Assembly: GCA_000612485.1 (NCBI GenBank)
Contig: CP007494.1
Span: 1,860,001 to 1,924,000, forward strand
Direction: 5' to 3'
From: Bordetella holmesii ATCC 51541
Lineage (GTDB): Bacteria > Pseudomonadota > Gammaproteobacteria > Burkholderiales > Burkholderiaceae_B
Length of the DNA stretch: 64,000 nucleotides
Below are positions 48,994-58,702 of this stretch, piece by piece. The notes below the pieces were generated by a model. That model was not told the DNA's origin. It saw nothing but the letters and a program-made list of their open reading frames with translations, and did not search any database. The position numbers and the translations under genes are program-made. The number at the start of each line of letters is the position of its first letter. Positions within the stretch are counted from its first letter, which is position 1.

Positions 48994-50117
48994 CGGGCGG
49001 GGTACAGCGCGCCCAGAATGCGAGGCCCGCGTGCTCCCGTGACGGCGGGGACGCCGGCAGGTTGGCGCTCGACGAAGGCACGCGCCAACCAGGCGAAAGC
49101 CATCGCTTCGACCCATTGTCCGGGCACGCCCTCGCTATCGGTGGCGGCGACCGGGTAAGGCAGGGCCTGAGCCAGGGCCGCCATGAGGCTCGGATTACGG
49201 GCGCCACCGCCACACACCAGCATGTCTTGCAGGGGGTCGCCAGCCACGGCTTGCGCCACGGTCTGTGCCGTCAAGGCGACAAGGGTGGCCTGAACATCCC
49301 GGGGTGCCAGCGTCGCCGTATAGCTGTCGAGGCGGCGCTGCAGCCACGGCAGGCCGAATAGATCGCGTCCGGTGGACTTGGGCGCGGGCAAGGCGAACCA
49401 GGGCTCGCTGTCGAGCAAATGGCGCAGCAACCCGGCATCGGCCCGCCCGCCGGCGGCCCACTGGCCGTCCTGGTCGAAGGCTTGCCCTGTATGCTGCTGG
49501 CACCATCCGTCAAGCAGCACATTGGCCGGGCCGGTGTCGAAGCCGCGTGGAGCGCGGCCCGGTCCGAGCAGCGTGACGTTGCCGATGCCGCCGAGATTGA
49601 GCACGGCGCGCGGTGCGCCCCGATTGAACATGGCGTCATGAAAGGGCGGCACGAGCGGTGCACCTTGGCCACCCGCAGCGACGTCGCGGCTGCGAAAATC
49701 TGCCACGACATCGATGCCACTTAACTCGGCCAGCAGGGCGGGGGCATTGAGTTGCAGGGTGTAGCCCAGATCGGGGCGATGCCGCACGGTTTGCCCATGT
49801 GCCCCGATGGCGCGGACCTGTTCAGGGCGCAGGCCGCTGGCGGCCAACAGGCGCTCGACTATCGCCGCGTACAGGCGGGCCAGGTCGTTGGCCGCCAAGG
49901 CCGCACGGTGCAGCTCATCAGGCCCGCTGGTGTTCAAGGCCAGGAGCGCGCCGCGCAAGTCCAGGGGCATGTCCAGGGACGCGGTGGCCAGCAGGCGCAG
50001 GCCGGGTTCCAGTTGCAGCAGCACGCCGTCCACACCATCCATGCTGGTGCCTGACATCAGACCGATGAAACAACGGCCCGGCAGCGAACTGCTCGGGCCG
50101 TCGATGGGGGGCGTCAT
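48990..50117 (-). CDS. anmK: Anhydro-N-acetylmuramic acid kinase
   Basis: AnmK opens and phosphorylates anhydro-MurNAc from recycled peptidoglycan, giving MurNAc-6-phosphate. The 375-residue product has the ATP-binding start FIGLMSGTSMDGVDGVLL near residue 17. The catalytic aspartate segment is VADFRSRDVAAGGQGAPLVP near 137. The phosphate-binding region is LNLGGIGNVTLL, and CGGGARNPSLM lies near 300. Its TAG stop is inside the IS481 target duplication, so the insertion falls at the very end without changing the protein. The M23 peptidase gene lies 8 bp upstream on the same strand, a plausible cell-wall pair. Confidence 0.93.
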   Translation of the reverse strand: MTPPIDGPSSSLPGRCFIGLMSGTSMDGVDGVLLQLEPGLRLLATASLDMPLDLRGALLALNTSGPDELHRAALAANDLARLYAAIVERLLAASGLRPEQVRAIGAHGQTVRHRPDLGYTLQLNAPALLAELSGIDVVADFRSRDVAAGGQGAPLVPPFHDAMFNRGAPRAVLNLGGIGNVTLLGPGRAPRGFDTGPANVLLDGWCQQHTGQAFDQDGQWAAGGRADAGLLRHLLDSEPWFALPAPKSTGRDLFGLPWLQRRLDSYTATLAPRDVQATLVALTAQTVAQAVAGDPLQDMLVCGGGARNPSLMAALAQALPYPVAATDSEGVPGQWVEAMAFAWLARAFVERQPAGVPAVTGARGPRILGALYPAR

Positions 50118-50125
50118 TGGGGCGC

Positions 50126-51541
50126 TCAGCGGCTGGCCACGTTGGTCATGGATTCCGGCAGGGTGTGCTGGAATTCGGTGAGCAACTGGATCTGCTGCTT
50201 GAACGGTGCCACGGTCGTGGCGAAAGCACGGGCCTCGGCGGGCTCGAGCTTGCGTGCCACGGGCAGGTCCACGGACAGCGGATCAACCGGCTGATTGTCG
50301 ATGCGGAATTCGTAGTGCAGGTGCGGTCCGGTGGCCCACCCGGTCGCGCCCACGTATCCCAGCAGGTCGCCTTGCGCAATTTTGTCGCCTTTTTTCAGGC
50401 CAGCGCGGATGCTGCTTTGGTGCGCGTAGAGCGTGGAGTATTTGCCGTAGTGCTTGACGATGACCACGTTGCCGTAGCCGTTTTGCCAGCCGGCGAATTC
50501 CACCGTGCCATCCGCGGTGCTGTGAATGGGCGTGCCTGAAGGAGCGGCGTAGTCGACGCCTTTGTGACCGGTCCAGGTGCGGTGGATGGGATGCATGCGC
50601 ATGCCAAACGTGGAGCTGATGCGGCTGAACTTCAGGGCCGTGCGCAGGAAGGCGCCGCGCAGGCTGGTGCCGTCGAAGTCGTAGTAGCTGCCACTCTTGT
50701 TGTCGGCGCTGAACCAGACGGCGCTGTAGACCTTTTCGTTGTTGACGAACTCGACGGCCAGCAGGCGGCCCGCGCCGGCATAGCGGCCGTCATGCGATCG
50801 TACTTCGTAGACCACGCGGAATTGATCGCCCTGGCGCAGGTCGCGCAGGAAGTCGATCTTGGCGCCGAGGATGTCTGCCATCTGCATCGTGATCGAATCC
50901 GGGATGCCGGCCGCGTCGGTGGCGGCAAACAGCGAAGAGCGGATGGTCCCCACGGCCACGCGGGTTTGCAGATCGGTGCTTTCGGTGATTTCTTCGGTCT
51001 TGAAGCTGTCGCCGGCCGGTTGCACGTTCAGCAGTTTGGTGTAGACCTGTCCGTCGACTTCGTTGCCCGGCGTATGGATGTAGCGCAGCCACACCAGCTT
51101 GCCTTCTTCGTCGGTGGCGGCCTGCACCGCGCGGCCCGGATACAGGCGGTAGATGCTGCGAGCGCTGGCCTCGTGGGTCAGGAAGGTCTGCAGCTTGCTG
51201 TCGTCGAGGTCCAGGCGCTGCAGCACGCTTGCCAGGGTGTCGCCAGAGCGGATGCGGGTTTCACTGATGTAGGGCGCCGGGGCGCTGGCGCTGACCTGAA
51301 GCTGCTCGGGCAGCAGCGGCAGTTCGCTGTTGATCAGGCGCAGAGGGGGCAGTTCGGTGCGGTCGGGTTGCTGCACCATGCCCAGCGCGGCAGCACCGGC
51401 AAACAGGCCAAGAGCGCAAACCACCAGAGTGCGGCGCATTAGCGAGCCGCCACGGGACGAGCGGGTTTCGACGGCAGGAGTAAACAGGGCGGCAACCTTG
51501 CGGCTCAGGCTGCGCACCAGACTGTTGAAGCCTCGATTCAT
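50126..51541 (-). CDS. M23-family (LytM) murein peptidase, membrane-anchored
   Basis: A 471-residue peptidoglycan endopeptidase. A cytoplasmic basic N-terminus is followed by one membrane anchor (RRTLVVCALGLFAGAAALGM, near residue 35). Then comes an OapA/LysM-like segment (RIRSGDTLASVLQRLDL). The C-terminal LytM domain has the zinc-site motifs GHKGVDYAAPSGTP near 327 and GPHLHYEFRID near 410, the HxxxD and HxH pattern of active enzymes. MepM-type proteins cut stem-peptide cross-links. ATG 51541 follows AAGG; the frame is open 50 codons more but has no ribosome site. It is followed by anmK. Confidence 0.9.
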   Translation of the reverse strand: MNRGFNSLVRSLSRKVAALFTPAVETRSSRGGSLMRRTLVVCALGLFAGAAALGMVQQPDRTELPPLRLINSELPLLPEQLQVSASAPAPYISETRIRSGDTLASVLQRLDLDDSKLQTFLTHEASARSIYRLYPGRAVQAATDEEGKLVWLRYIHTPGNEVDGQVYTKLLNVQPAGDSFKTEEITESTDLQTRVAVGTIRSSLFAATDAAGIPDSITMQMADILGAKIDFLRDLRQGDQFRVVYEVRSHDGRYAGAGRLLAVEFVNNEKVYSAVWFSADNKSGSYYDFDGTSLRGAFLRTALKFSRISSTFGMRMHPIHRTWTGHKGVDYAAPSGTPIHSTADGTVEFAGWQNGYGNVVIVKHYGKYSTLYAHQSSIRAGLKKGDKIAQGDLLGYVGATGWATGPHLHYEFRIDNQPVDPLSVDLPVARKLEPAEARAFATTVAPFKQQIQLLTEFQHTLPESMTNVASR

Positions 51542-51820
51542 TGGGCGGACCTTAGATGGGTACAGATGCACGAATGGCGCCTGACCGCGGCTATTCCCCC
51601 TGTAGGCCTGTGGGCCGGAGGCAGGTTGCGCCGGGGTGGCGATATCGTGGAAATACTTTTGGAAGAACGGAGCGGCTAGCAGGGACGTCAACGGCCATGA
51701 ATATGACAGTTGCGTATGATTAGGGCAGTATCCTAGCGGAATAAGCTAGAATTTTCGACCAATTTCTACAGTTTTTACACCTTTTTTTCGCCTAACTCCC
51801 GTCTTCCGGGGCTCATCATC

Positions 51821-53050
51821 ATGCCGCAAGCCGAATTTCCCATTACTCCCGAAGTCGAAGCAGATCTGCGCGTGGCGCGGCGCGGCTGCGATGAGCTCCT
51901 GGTCGAGTCAGAGTTCGCCCGCAAGCTGGCCCGCAGCCGTGCCACCGGCGTGCCACTGCGCATTAAGCTGGGGCTGGATCCGACGGCTCCCGACATCCAT
52001 CTGGGCCACACGGTGGTCCTGAACAAAATGCGCCAGTTGCAGGATCTGGGGCATAACGTCATTTTTCTGATCGGCGACTTCACCTCGACCATCGGCGACC
52101 CCAGCGGCCGCAACTCCACCCGCCCGCCGTTGACGCGCGAGCAGATCGAACACAACGCCAAAACCTATTACGCCCAGGCCAGCCTGGTGCTGGATCCGGC
52201 CCGAACCGAGATACGCTACAACTCCGAGTGGTGTGATCCCCTGGGTGCGCGCGGCATGATCCAGCTTGCCTCCCGCTACACAGTGGCCCGCATGATGGAG
52301 CGCGAGGACTTCACCCGGCGCTTCAAGTCTGGCGTGCCCATCGCCGTGCACGAGTTTCTCTACCCGCTGATGCAGGGGTACGACTCGGTCGCGCTCAAGG
52401 CCGATCTCGAGCTCGGCGGCACCGATCAGAAGTTCAATCTGCTGGTGGGCCGCGAGTTGCAGAAAGAGTATGGCCAGGAGCCGCAGTGCATCCTGACCAT
52501 GCCGCTGCTCGTGGGCATGGACGGCGTCGAAAAGATGTCCAAGTCCAAAGGCAATTACATCGGGATCTCCGAGTCGCCGGACTCCATGTTCGGCAAGCTC
52601 ATGTCGATCTCCGATACGCTGATGTGGCGCTATTTCGATCTGTTGTCCTTCCGGTCGCTGGAGGACATTGCGGCGCTCAAGGCCGAGGTCGAAGGCGGGC
52701 GCAATCCGCGCGACGCCAAGGTGGCGCTGGCTCAGGAGATCATTGCCCGCTTTCACAGCCAGCAGGATGCCCAGCAGGCCTTGGCCAACTTCGAGGCGCG
52801 CTTCCGGGACGGCGCCATCCCGGACGATATCCCCGAGGTCCAGCTGGCCGGCGCGCCCATGGGCGTGCTGCGCATTCTGCGTGAGGCCGGCCTGTGCGCG
52901 TCCAGCTCCGAGGCGCAGCGCGCCGTCGAGCAGGGCGGGGTCAAGGTCGACGGCGTCAAGATCGAAGACCGGTCGTTGCAATTGGAGCCGGGCTCCTATG
53001 TCCTGCAAGTGGGCAAACGGAAGTTTGCGCGTGTTAACTTGGTAGCGTGA
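51821..53050 (+). CDS. tyrS: Tyrosyl-tRNA synthetase
   Basis: TyrS charges tRNA-Tyr. The 409-residue protein has the HIGH-type motif [14 protein letters not shown] near residue 55 and [12 protein letters not shown] near 237. A C-terminal S4 RNA-binding domain follows ([20 protein letters not shown]). The spacing and the form of the S4 tail fit the TyrZ-like branch, common in betaproteobacteria. It diverges from the M23 gene across 279 bp that hold no gene; AT-rich sequence with TAGAAT near 51745 may be its promoter. It is intact. Confidence 0.95.
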   Translation: MPQAEFPITPEVEADLRVARRGCDELLVESEFARKLARSRATGVPLRIKLGLDPTAPDIHLGHTVVLNKMRQLQDLGHNVIFLIGDFTSTIGDPSGRNSTRPPLTREQIEHNAKTYYAQASLVLDPARTEIRYNSEWCDPLGARGMIQLASRYTVARMMEREDFTRRFKSGVPIAVHEFLYPLMQGYDSVALKADLELGGTDQKFNLLVGRELQKEYGQEPQCILTMPLLVGMDGVEKMSKSKGNYIGISESPDSMFGKLMSISDTLMWRYFDLLSFRSLEDIAALKAEVEGGRNPRDAKVALAQEIIARFHSQQDAQQALANFEARFRDGAIPDDIPEVQLAGAPMGVLRILREAGLCASSSEAQRAVEQGGVKVDGVKIEDRSLQLEPGSYVLQVGKRKFARVNLVA

Positions 53051-53088
53051 CTGGCCTGGCGCCAGCGGTTTTGTTAAGGAGCACGATC

Positions 53089-53744
53089 ATGAAACTCGCG
53101 AGCCTGTCGTTTACCGATAACGAGTCCATCCCCGAGCGCTATGCCTTCGGCAGGATCGACCCGCAATCCCGTATTGCCCTGGCCGATAATTTCAATCCGC
53201 AGTTCTCCTGGGATGATGTCCCCGAAGGAACGAAGTCTTTCGCCCTGCTATGCCATGACCCGGACGTGCCTTCCAAGCCCGACGACGTCAATCAGGATGG
53301 CCGAGAAGTGCCTGCCGCGCTGCCGCGGGTGGATTTTTTTCATTGGGTGCTGATTGACCTGGCCCCCAATTTACGTGAAATCCAGGAAGGCGCCTTTTCG
53401 GATGGCATTACCCCCGGGGCAAGGGCGGGCCATTGGCGCCCCACGAAGCGCGCCAGGGCTTGAACGACTACACCGGTTGGTTTGCCGCGGATCGCGACAT
53501 GAGTGGCGATTATTTCGGCTATGACGGCCCTTGCCCGCCCTGGAATGACGCCATCGTGCACCGCTATGTTTTCACGCTGTACGCGCTGGACGTCGCCAAG
53601 CTGAACGTGCATGGCAAGTTCACCGGCGCCGACGCGCTCAAGGCAATGCAAGGCCATGTGCTGGCGCAGGCGGCTGTCACGGGGACGTACACGCTCAACC
53701 CCGCTCTGGCGCCGCGCCAGATTGGCGCGACCTCGGCATCCTGA
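53089..53744 (+). pseudogene. YbhB/YbcL (PEBP, Raf-kinase-inhibitor-like) protein, frameshifted
   Basis: A phosphatidylethanolamine-binding-protein fold. The first frame runs MKLASLSFTDNESIPERYAF to FSDGITP and carries the ligand-site motif ALLCHDPDVPSKP and DFFHWVLID. It breaks at five C (53411-53415); one more base would give ITPRGKGGPLAPHEARQGLN and the second half, DRDMSGDYFGYDGPCPPWND to YTLNPALAPRQIGATSAS. Restored length is 218 residues. ATG 53089 follows AAGGAGCACG. The gene lies 39 bp after tyrS. Function of bacterial members is poorly defined. Confidence 0.85.
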
Positions 53745-53947
53745 TGAGCGGGGCCGGCGCTGTGGCGCCGGTACGATATGAGCGTGGCTCATGCCTGTCA
53801 TGAGTCGCGCTCCAGTAAACGTCGGGTTGGCGGTTTTTACCAACGGTTCACGGGGTTTTGCCTCGTTTGCGGCAAGGGAAACGGCGCTGGACGGGGTACA
53901 CTAAGCGCATTGTTTTTGCTTCTTCTCCGTTCCAGGAAACCCCCTCC

Positions 53948-55198
53948 ATGTTCGACCGCAAGCTCACCCTCGACAAGGTGGACCCCGACCTTTGGGCCGC
54001 CATCCAGAAAGAAGACGTCCGCCAAGAGCAGCACATTGAGCTGATCGCCTCCGAAAACTACGCCAGCCCGGCCGTCATGCAGGCTCAGGGCACGCAGTTG
54101 ACCAACAAGTACGCTGAAGGGTATCCGGGTAAGCGTTATTACGGCGGTTGCGAGTACGTGGACATCGTCGAGCAGCTGGCGATCGACCGCCTCAAGCAGG
54201 TGTTTGGCGCCGAAGCGGCCAATGTGCAGCCCAATTCCGGTTCGCAGGCCAATCAGGGCGTCTACATGGCTGTCCTCAAGCCAGGCGATACCGTGCTGGG
54301 CATGAGTCTGGCCGAAGGCGGCCACCTGACCCACGGCGCATCGGTCAATGCCTCGGGCAAGCTGTACAACTTCCTGCCCTATGGTCTGGACGAGAACGAA
54401 GTCCTCGACTATGCCCAGGTCGAGGCGCTGGCCAAAGAGCACAAGCCCAAGCTGATCGTCGCAGGTGCATCGGCGTACGCCCTGCATATCGACTTCGAGC
54501 GCATGGCCCGTATCGCGCACGATAATGGCGCGCTGTTCATGGTCGATATCGCCCACTACGCCGGTCTGGTGGCGGGTGGCCAATATCCCAACCCCGTGCC
54601 GCACGCGGATTTTGTCACCTCGACCACGCACAAATCGCTGCGCGGCCCGCGCGGCGGCGTGATCATGATGAAGGCCGAGTTCGAGAAGGCCGTCAATTCG
54701 GCTATTTTCCCGGGCATCCAGGGTGGTCCGCTCGAGCATGTCATTGCCGCCAAGGCCGTGGCCTTCAAGGAAGCGTTGTCGCCCGATTTCAAGGAATACG
54801 CCGCCCAGGTCGTCAAGAACGCCAAGATATTGGCCGAAACCCTGGTCAAGCGTGGGCTGCGCATCGTCTCGGGTCGTACTGAAAGCCACGTCATGCTGGT
54901 CGACCTGCGCGCCAAGGGCATCACCGGCAAGGAAGCCGAGGCGGTGCTGGGCCAGGCCCACATCACGGTCAACAAGAACGCCATCCCCAACGATCCGGAA
55001 AAGCCCTTCGTAACCAGCGGCATTCGTCTGGGTACGCCGGCCATGACGACTCGTGGTTTCAAGGAAGCCGAGGCGGAATTGACCGCCAATCTGATTGCCG
55101 ACGTGCTGGAGAACCCGCGCGACGAGGCCAATATTACCGCCGTGCGCGCCAAGGTCAACGAGCTGACGTCGCGTCTGCCCGTCTACGGCACCAAGTAA
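53948..55198 (+). CDS. glyA: Serine hydroxymethyltransferase
   Basis: GlyA interconverts serine and glycine, supplying one-carbon units on tetrahydrofolate. The 416-residue product has the PLP lysine motif [14 protein letters not shown] near residue 227. Conserved [14 protein letters not shown] lies near the start and [16 protein letters not shown] near 50. ATG 53948 is chosen from the family start [16 protein letters not shown]; the frame is open 30 codons upstream. The position before nrdR and rib genes is conserved in Burkholderiales. It is intact. Confidence 0.97.
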   Translation: MFDRKLTLDKVDPDLWAAIQKEDVRQEQHIELIASENYASPAVMQAQGTQLTNKYAEGYPGKRYYGGCEYVDIVEQLAIDRLKQVFGAEAANVQPNSGSQANQGVYMAVLKPGDTVLGMSLAEGGHLTHGASVNASGKLYNFLPYGLDENEVLDYAQVEALAKEHKPKLIVAGASAYALHIDFERMARIAHDNGALFMVDIAHYAGLVAGGQYPNPVPHADFVTSTTHKSLRGPRGGVIMMKAEFEKAVNSAIFPGIQGGPLEHVIAAKAVAFKEALSPDFKEYAAQVVKNAKILAETLVKRGLRIVSGRTESHVMLVDLRAKGITGKEAEAVLGQAHITVNKNAIPNDPEKPFVTSGIRLGTPAMTTRGFKEAEAELTANLIADVLENPRDEANITAVRAKVNELTSRLPVYGTK

Positions 55199-55222
55199 TT
55201 CCTGCCGGCATTGCGGTATCTA

Positions 55223-55246
55223 CGGGCCCCTGCGGGGGCCCGTTTT
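55223..55246 (+). terminator. Terminator after glyA
   Basis: A perfect 8-bp stem, CGGGCCCC/GGGGCCCG, with a TGCG loop is followed by TTTT. It lies 24 bp after the glyA stop. Confidence 0.8.
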
Positions 55247-55358
55247 CGTTGGACGGGCCTGCGGCGCGTGCTCCGATGCAACAAAACTTGCCGCCCGCAC
55301 GCGGTGCAGACGCCGCTGTCATTACAATACGGCGATTACAGGCACGGGGGAGCGCGAC

Positions 55359-55844
55359 ATGAGGTGCCCATTTTGCGGAAATGCAGATACTCAGGTGGTA
55401 GACAGCCGGGTATCCGAAGAGGGCGACACCATACGGCGGCGCCGGCGCTGCCTGTCCTGTGACAAGCGCTTTACCACCTATGAACGTATCGAGCTGGCCA
55501 TGCCCACGGTGGTCAAGCGCGATGGCAGCCGCAGCGATTACGATGCCGCCAAATTGCGCGGCAGTCTGGCGCTGGCCTTGCGCAAGCGTCCGGTCAGTAC
55601 CGAAGAGGTCGACGCGGCGGTGGCCCGCATCGAAGAGACCTTGCTGGCCAGCGGCGCGCGCGAGGTGCCCAGTGAACACATCGGCGAGCTCGTCATGAAT
55701 GAGCTCAAGCGCCTGGATAAAGTGGCTTACGTACGCTTTGCGTCGGTCTACAAGAGCTTTGAGGATATCGGCGAGTTCGTCGAAGCCATCCGGGAAATGC
55801 AGGGGCCTTTGCGGCCGGGCAGCGGAAAGCTGCGCAAGGAATGA
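55359..55844 (+). CDS. nrdR: Transcriptional repressor NrdR
   Basis: NrdR senses ATP/dATP and represses ribonucleotide reductase genes. The 161-residue product has the zinc ribbon [17 protein letters not shown] and [16 protein letters not shown], with four cysteines. An ATP-cone domain follows ([21 protein letters not shown]). ATG 55359 follows GGGGGAGCG. Matching tandem NrdR boxes are found upstream of nrdAB at 14760-14807. It is intact. Confidence 0.96.
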   Translation: MRCPFCGNADTQVVDSRVSEEGDTIRRRRRCLSCDKRFTTYERIELAMPTVVKRDGSRSDYDAAKLRGSLALALRKRPVSTEEVDAAVARIEETLLASGAREVPSEHIGELVMNELKRLDKVAYVRFASVYKSFEDIGEFVEAIREMQGPLRPGSGKLRKE

Positions 55845-55848
55845 TCCA

Positions 55849-56811
55849 TCATGGCCCGGCTCGAACGGCGCTGGGCGGGCCGGCCTCGTGGCGGCGCCAG
55901 ACACGGCGCAAATGATGCGCGGAACTGAATCCGGTTCGTTCGGCCACGCGTTCCAGATCCAGGCGCGTCTCGCGTAGCAGCTCCTTGGCCAGGGTCAGGC
56001 GAACCTGATAGACATAGTCCATGGGCGTGCAGCCCGCATGCTCGGCAAACAGCCGGTTCAGGTGGCGTGCGCTGGTATGTGCCAGCTCGGCCAGGCCCTG
56101 CGCCGACCACTGCGCAGCGGGCTCGCGCAGCACTGCATCTTGAACGCGGTGCACCCCGGGGTGCAGATGATTGCGGTGGTCCAGCCACGGCGAGAGTGCG
56201 GCGTCGCTGCCTGCGCGGCGCATATAGACCACCATTTCGCGCGCCACGGCGCTGGCGACGCGCGCGCCGCAGTCGCGCGCGACCAGGTAAAGGGCCAGGT
56301 CGATGCCGGCGGTAATGCCCGCGCTGGTCCACAGGCCGGCGGACTCGACGAAGATGCGATTCTCCAGCACGCGTGCATCGGGTGCCAGCGCGCGCAGGGC
56401 TTCCAGGCAACTGTGATGGCTAGTGCATTCGCGCCCGCCCAGCAGGCCGGCCGCAGCCAGCATCAGGGCCCCGGCGCAGACGGACATCAGCCCGAAGCCA
56501 TCGGCCGCAGCGCGGCGCGCAAGCCAGGCGATGAGCGCCTGGCGGTCGGGGCGCTCCAGCGCGTGGCGCGCGTTGACCTGGCCGCTGATCACCACCAGCG
56601 CGTGCGATGGCAGGCTCTGAGGCAGCGGCGCCAGGCGCGACAGATACAGCCCCTGCAAACCGCTTTGCACCTCCTGCTGCGGGCCGCAGTAATGCAGTGC
56701 ATAGCGTCCGGGTACGTAGTGGTTGGCGATGCGCAGGGCCTCGGCAGGGCCGGCCAGGTCCAGGAGCACGATGTCCTCCTGGACGACGAAGTAGACCGGC
56801 GTGCTCGTCAT
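55849..56811 (-). CDS. GlxA-type AraC-family regulator
   Basis: A 320-residue regulator. The N-terminal DJ-1/PfpI-like domain (VYFVVQEDIVLLDLAGPAEAL to SVCAGALMLAAAGLLGG) holds a conserved cysteine in the nucleophile-elbow position. The C-terminal AraC domain has two helix-turn-helices (LAELAHTSARHLNRLFAEHAG and LERVAERTGFSSAHHLRRVW). Such regulators often control the gene next to them. Its ATG overlaps the stop of the isochorismatase-like gene by one base, so the two form an operon. It ends 4 bp from the nrdR stop, convergent. Signal unknown. Confidence 0.87.
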   Translation of the reverse strand: MTSTPVYFVVQEDIVLLDLAGPAEALRIANHYVPGRYALHYCGPQQEVQSGLQGLYLSRLAPLPQSLPSHALVVISGQVNARHALERPDRQALIAWLARRAAADGFGLMSVCAGALMLAAAGLLGGRECTSHHSCLEALRALAPDARVLENRIFVESAGLWTSAGITAGIDLALYLVARDCGARVASAVAREMVVYMRRAGSDAALSPWLDHRNHLHPGVHRVQDAVLREPAAQWSAQGLAELAHTSARHLNRLFAEHAGCTPMDYVYQVRLTLAKELLRETRLDLERVAERTGFSSAHHLRRVWRRHEAGPPSAVRAGP

Positions 56812-57371
56812 CAGTCCTCCAGCGCCCGGGCGGCCGGCACGATGCGGGCGAAGCGTGTCGCCAGGACGAGCTCTGTGCAGTCTCGAATCTGGGCGGGCGT
56901 GTACGCGGTACCAGCCGGGCTTTGCATGGCGAAGGTCAGCGTAGCGTCCGTGACAAACCGCACCTTGTAGCCGCTGTCCGAGGCGTGGCGTGCCGTGGTC
57001 TCGCAGCATTGTTCGGTGCGGATGCCGGCGATGATGACCTCTTCGATGCCATGTCCGGTCAGCCAGGCGTGCAGGGTGTTGCCCTCGGCATCTCGCGCAA
57101 ACAGTGCGGAGTGCACGTTTTTGTGGAAGATGGCCGTGGGTGTGACGCGGACCTCGGCCAGAGTGCGGACGTAGCCGGATTCGGGGGCAAAGACAGACTC
57201 GGGGTTGGTGGTGTTGACATGAAAGACCTGCAGCACGTCGATGCCGCGTGCCTGCGCGGCATCGACCAGGCTCTGGGCATTACGTGCAAAGACGGTCAGT
57301 TCGGTTTCATCCCAAAACGGACATTGGCGGAAGGATTCCTGGACGTCGATAAAGAGAAGCGCTTGTTTCAT
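56811..57371 (-). CDS. Isochorismatase-family cysteine hydrolase
   Basis: A 186-residue cysteine hydrolase. Catalytic residues of the family are visible: Asp in LLFIDVQESFR near residue 9, Lys in IFHKNVHSALF near 84, and the nucleophile Cys in GIRTEQCCETTARHASD near 122. Substrates in this family range from isochorismate to nicotinamide and carbamoyl compounds, and none is indicated here. ATG 57371 is chosen; a TTG two codons upstream is in frame but less likely. It is translationally coupled to the GlxA-like regulator. Confidence 0.87.
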   Translation of the reverse strand: MKQALLFIDVQESFRQCPFWDETELTVFARNAQSLVDAAQARGIDVLQVFHVNTTNPESVFAPESGYVRTLAEVRVTPTAIFHKNVHSALFARDAEGNTLHAWLTGHGIEEVIIAGIRTEQCCETTARHASDSGYKVRFVTDATLTFAMQSPAGTAYTPAQIRDCTELVLATRFARIVPAARALED

Positions 57372-57538
57372 GGTCAACCTGTCGTTGAGGAGAGAGTAGC
57401 CCCATTTTGCGCGTCGATCACCGTTGGGGCCATGCCAGCGAAGACCAGGATGGGCCTGAAACGGACAATCCTATGCCGGGATGGCTGGTCGCAGGCGCAG
57501 CGCCGCATTGGGCGCGGCGGGCGGATACAATCGCTGCC

Positions 57539-58681
57539 ATGAGCGACCCCCAAGATATCTACTGGATGCGCCGCGCCCTGGAGCTTGCCCGGGGCGTGAT
57601 CTACACCACGTCGCCCAACCCACGCGTGGGCTGCGTCATCGTTCGCGACGGACAGGTATTGGGCGAGGGGGCGACGCAGCCTGCGGGCGGACCGCATGCC
57701 GAGGTCATGGCGCTGCGTGCGGCGCAAGCCGGAGGGCATGACCTGGCCGGCGCCACGGTCTTTGTCACGTTAGAGCCCTGCAGCCACTACGGCCGGACCC
57801 CGCCTTGCGTCGACGCCTTGGTGGCGGCCGCTCCGGCGCGGGTGGTGGTGGCGCTGGGCGACCCCAATCCGCGTGTGGCGGGCCAGGGCTTCGCACGCCT
57901 GCGCGCGGCAGGCATCGCGGTCACCTCGGGCATCTGCGAGCAGGAGGCATTGGCCCTGAATGCCGGTTTCGTGGCGCGCATGAGCCGGGCCACGCCCTGG
58001 TTATGGCTTAAGCTTGCTGCATCGCTGGACGGCCGCAGCGCACTGCACAACGGCGTGTCGCAATGGATTACCGGCGAGGCCGCGCGTGCGGACGGGCATG
58101 CCTGGCGCGCGCGCGCCGATGTCGTGCTCACCGGTATGGGTACGGTGTTGAAGGACGATCCGCAGTTGACGGTGCGCGCCGTGCAGACGCCGCGTCAGCC
58201 GCGCAAAGCCGTGGTGGATGGGCGGTTTCAGGTGCCTGAGCACGCGCGCTTGTTCGATGGCACACCGGCCTGGGTGTTTACCGCGATCCGGGACGACGCC
58301 AAGGCGGCGCGCCTGGCAGACAAGAATGTCGAGGTCGTGTGCCTGCCCGATGCTGGCGGCCAGCGCGTGGATCTCGCCGCCATGATGCGCTGGCTGGCGG
58401 CCCAGGATTGCAATGAAGTGCATGTGGAGGCGGGTGCGGGATTGTCGGGCGCGTTGCTGGCTGCCGATTGCGTGGACGAATTGCTCGTCTACCTGGCGCC
58501 CGTGATGCTGAGCGATGCGGCAGGCATGGTGCAGATGCCCATGCTCGAGCATCTGGATGCGGCACGCCGCTTTCGTTTTACCGATCTTGTCCGGGTGGGC
58601 GAAGACGTGCGCCTGCAGGCGCGCGATCACGCACGCTGGCTGGCGCTTCTGGCCAGCGCACGGCGCGCCTCCGAACAATAG
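57539..58681 (+). CDS. ribD: Riboflavin deaminase/reductase RibD
   Basis: RibD deaminates and then reduces the pyrimidine intermediate of riboflavin synthesis. The 380-residue bifunctional protein has an N-terminal deaminase domain, with zinc ligands in GGPHAEVMAL (near 52) and LEPCSHYGRTPPC (near 82). The C-terminal reductase domain (from WLWLKLAASLDGRSA near 155) holds RADVVLTGMGTVLKDDPQLTVR. ATG 57539 is chosen because the family starts at DIYWMRRALELA; the frame is open 44 codons upstream. ribE follows 21 bp later. I saw no FMN riboswitch upstream. It is intact. Confidence 0.95.
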   Translation: MSDPQDIYWMRRALELARGVIYTTSPNPRVGCVIVRDGQVLGEGATQPAGGPHAEVMALRAAQAGGHDLAGATVFVTLEPCSHYGRTPPCVDALVAAAPARVVVALGDPNPRVAGQGFARLRAAGIAVTSGICEQEALALNAGFVARMSRATPWLWLKLAASLDGRSALHNGVSQWITGEAARADGHAWRARADVVLTGMGTVLKDDPQLTVRAVQTPRQPRKAVVDGRFQVPEHARLFDGTPAWVFTAIRDDAKAARLADKNVEVVCLPDAGGQRVDLAAMMRWLAAQDCNEVHVEAGAGLSGALLAADCVDELLVYLAPVMLSDAAGMVQMPMLEHLDAARRFRFTDLVRVGEDVRLQARDHARWLALLASARRASEQ

Positions 58682-58702
58682 TCACATCTCTGGGAGATTC
58701 AT

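Noticed and set aside
57372-57538. FMN riboswitch upstream of ribD
   Set aside because: The gap to the divergent isochorismatase gene is only 167 bp and I could not see the conserved FMN-aptamer sequence blocks.
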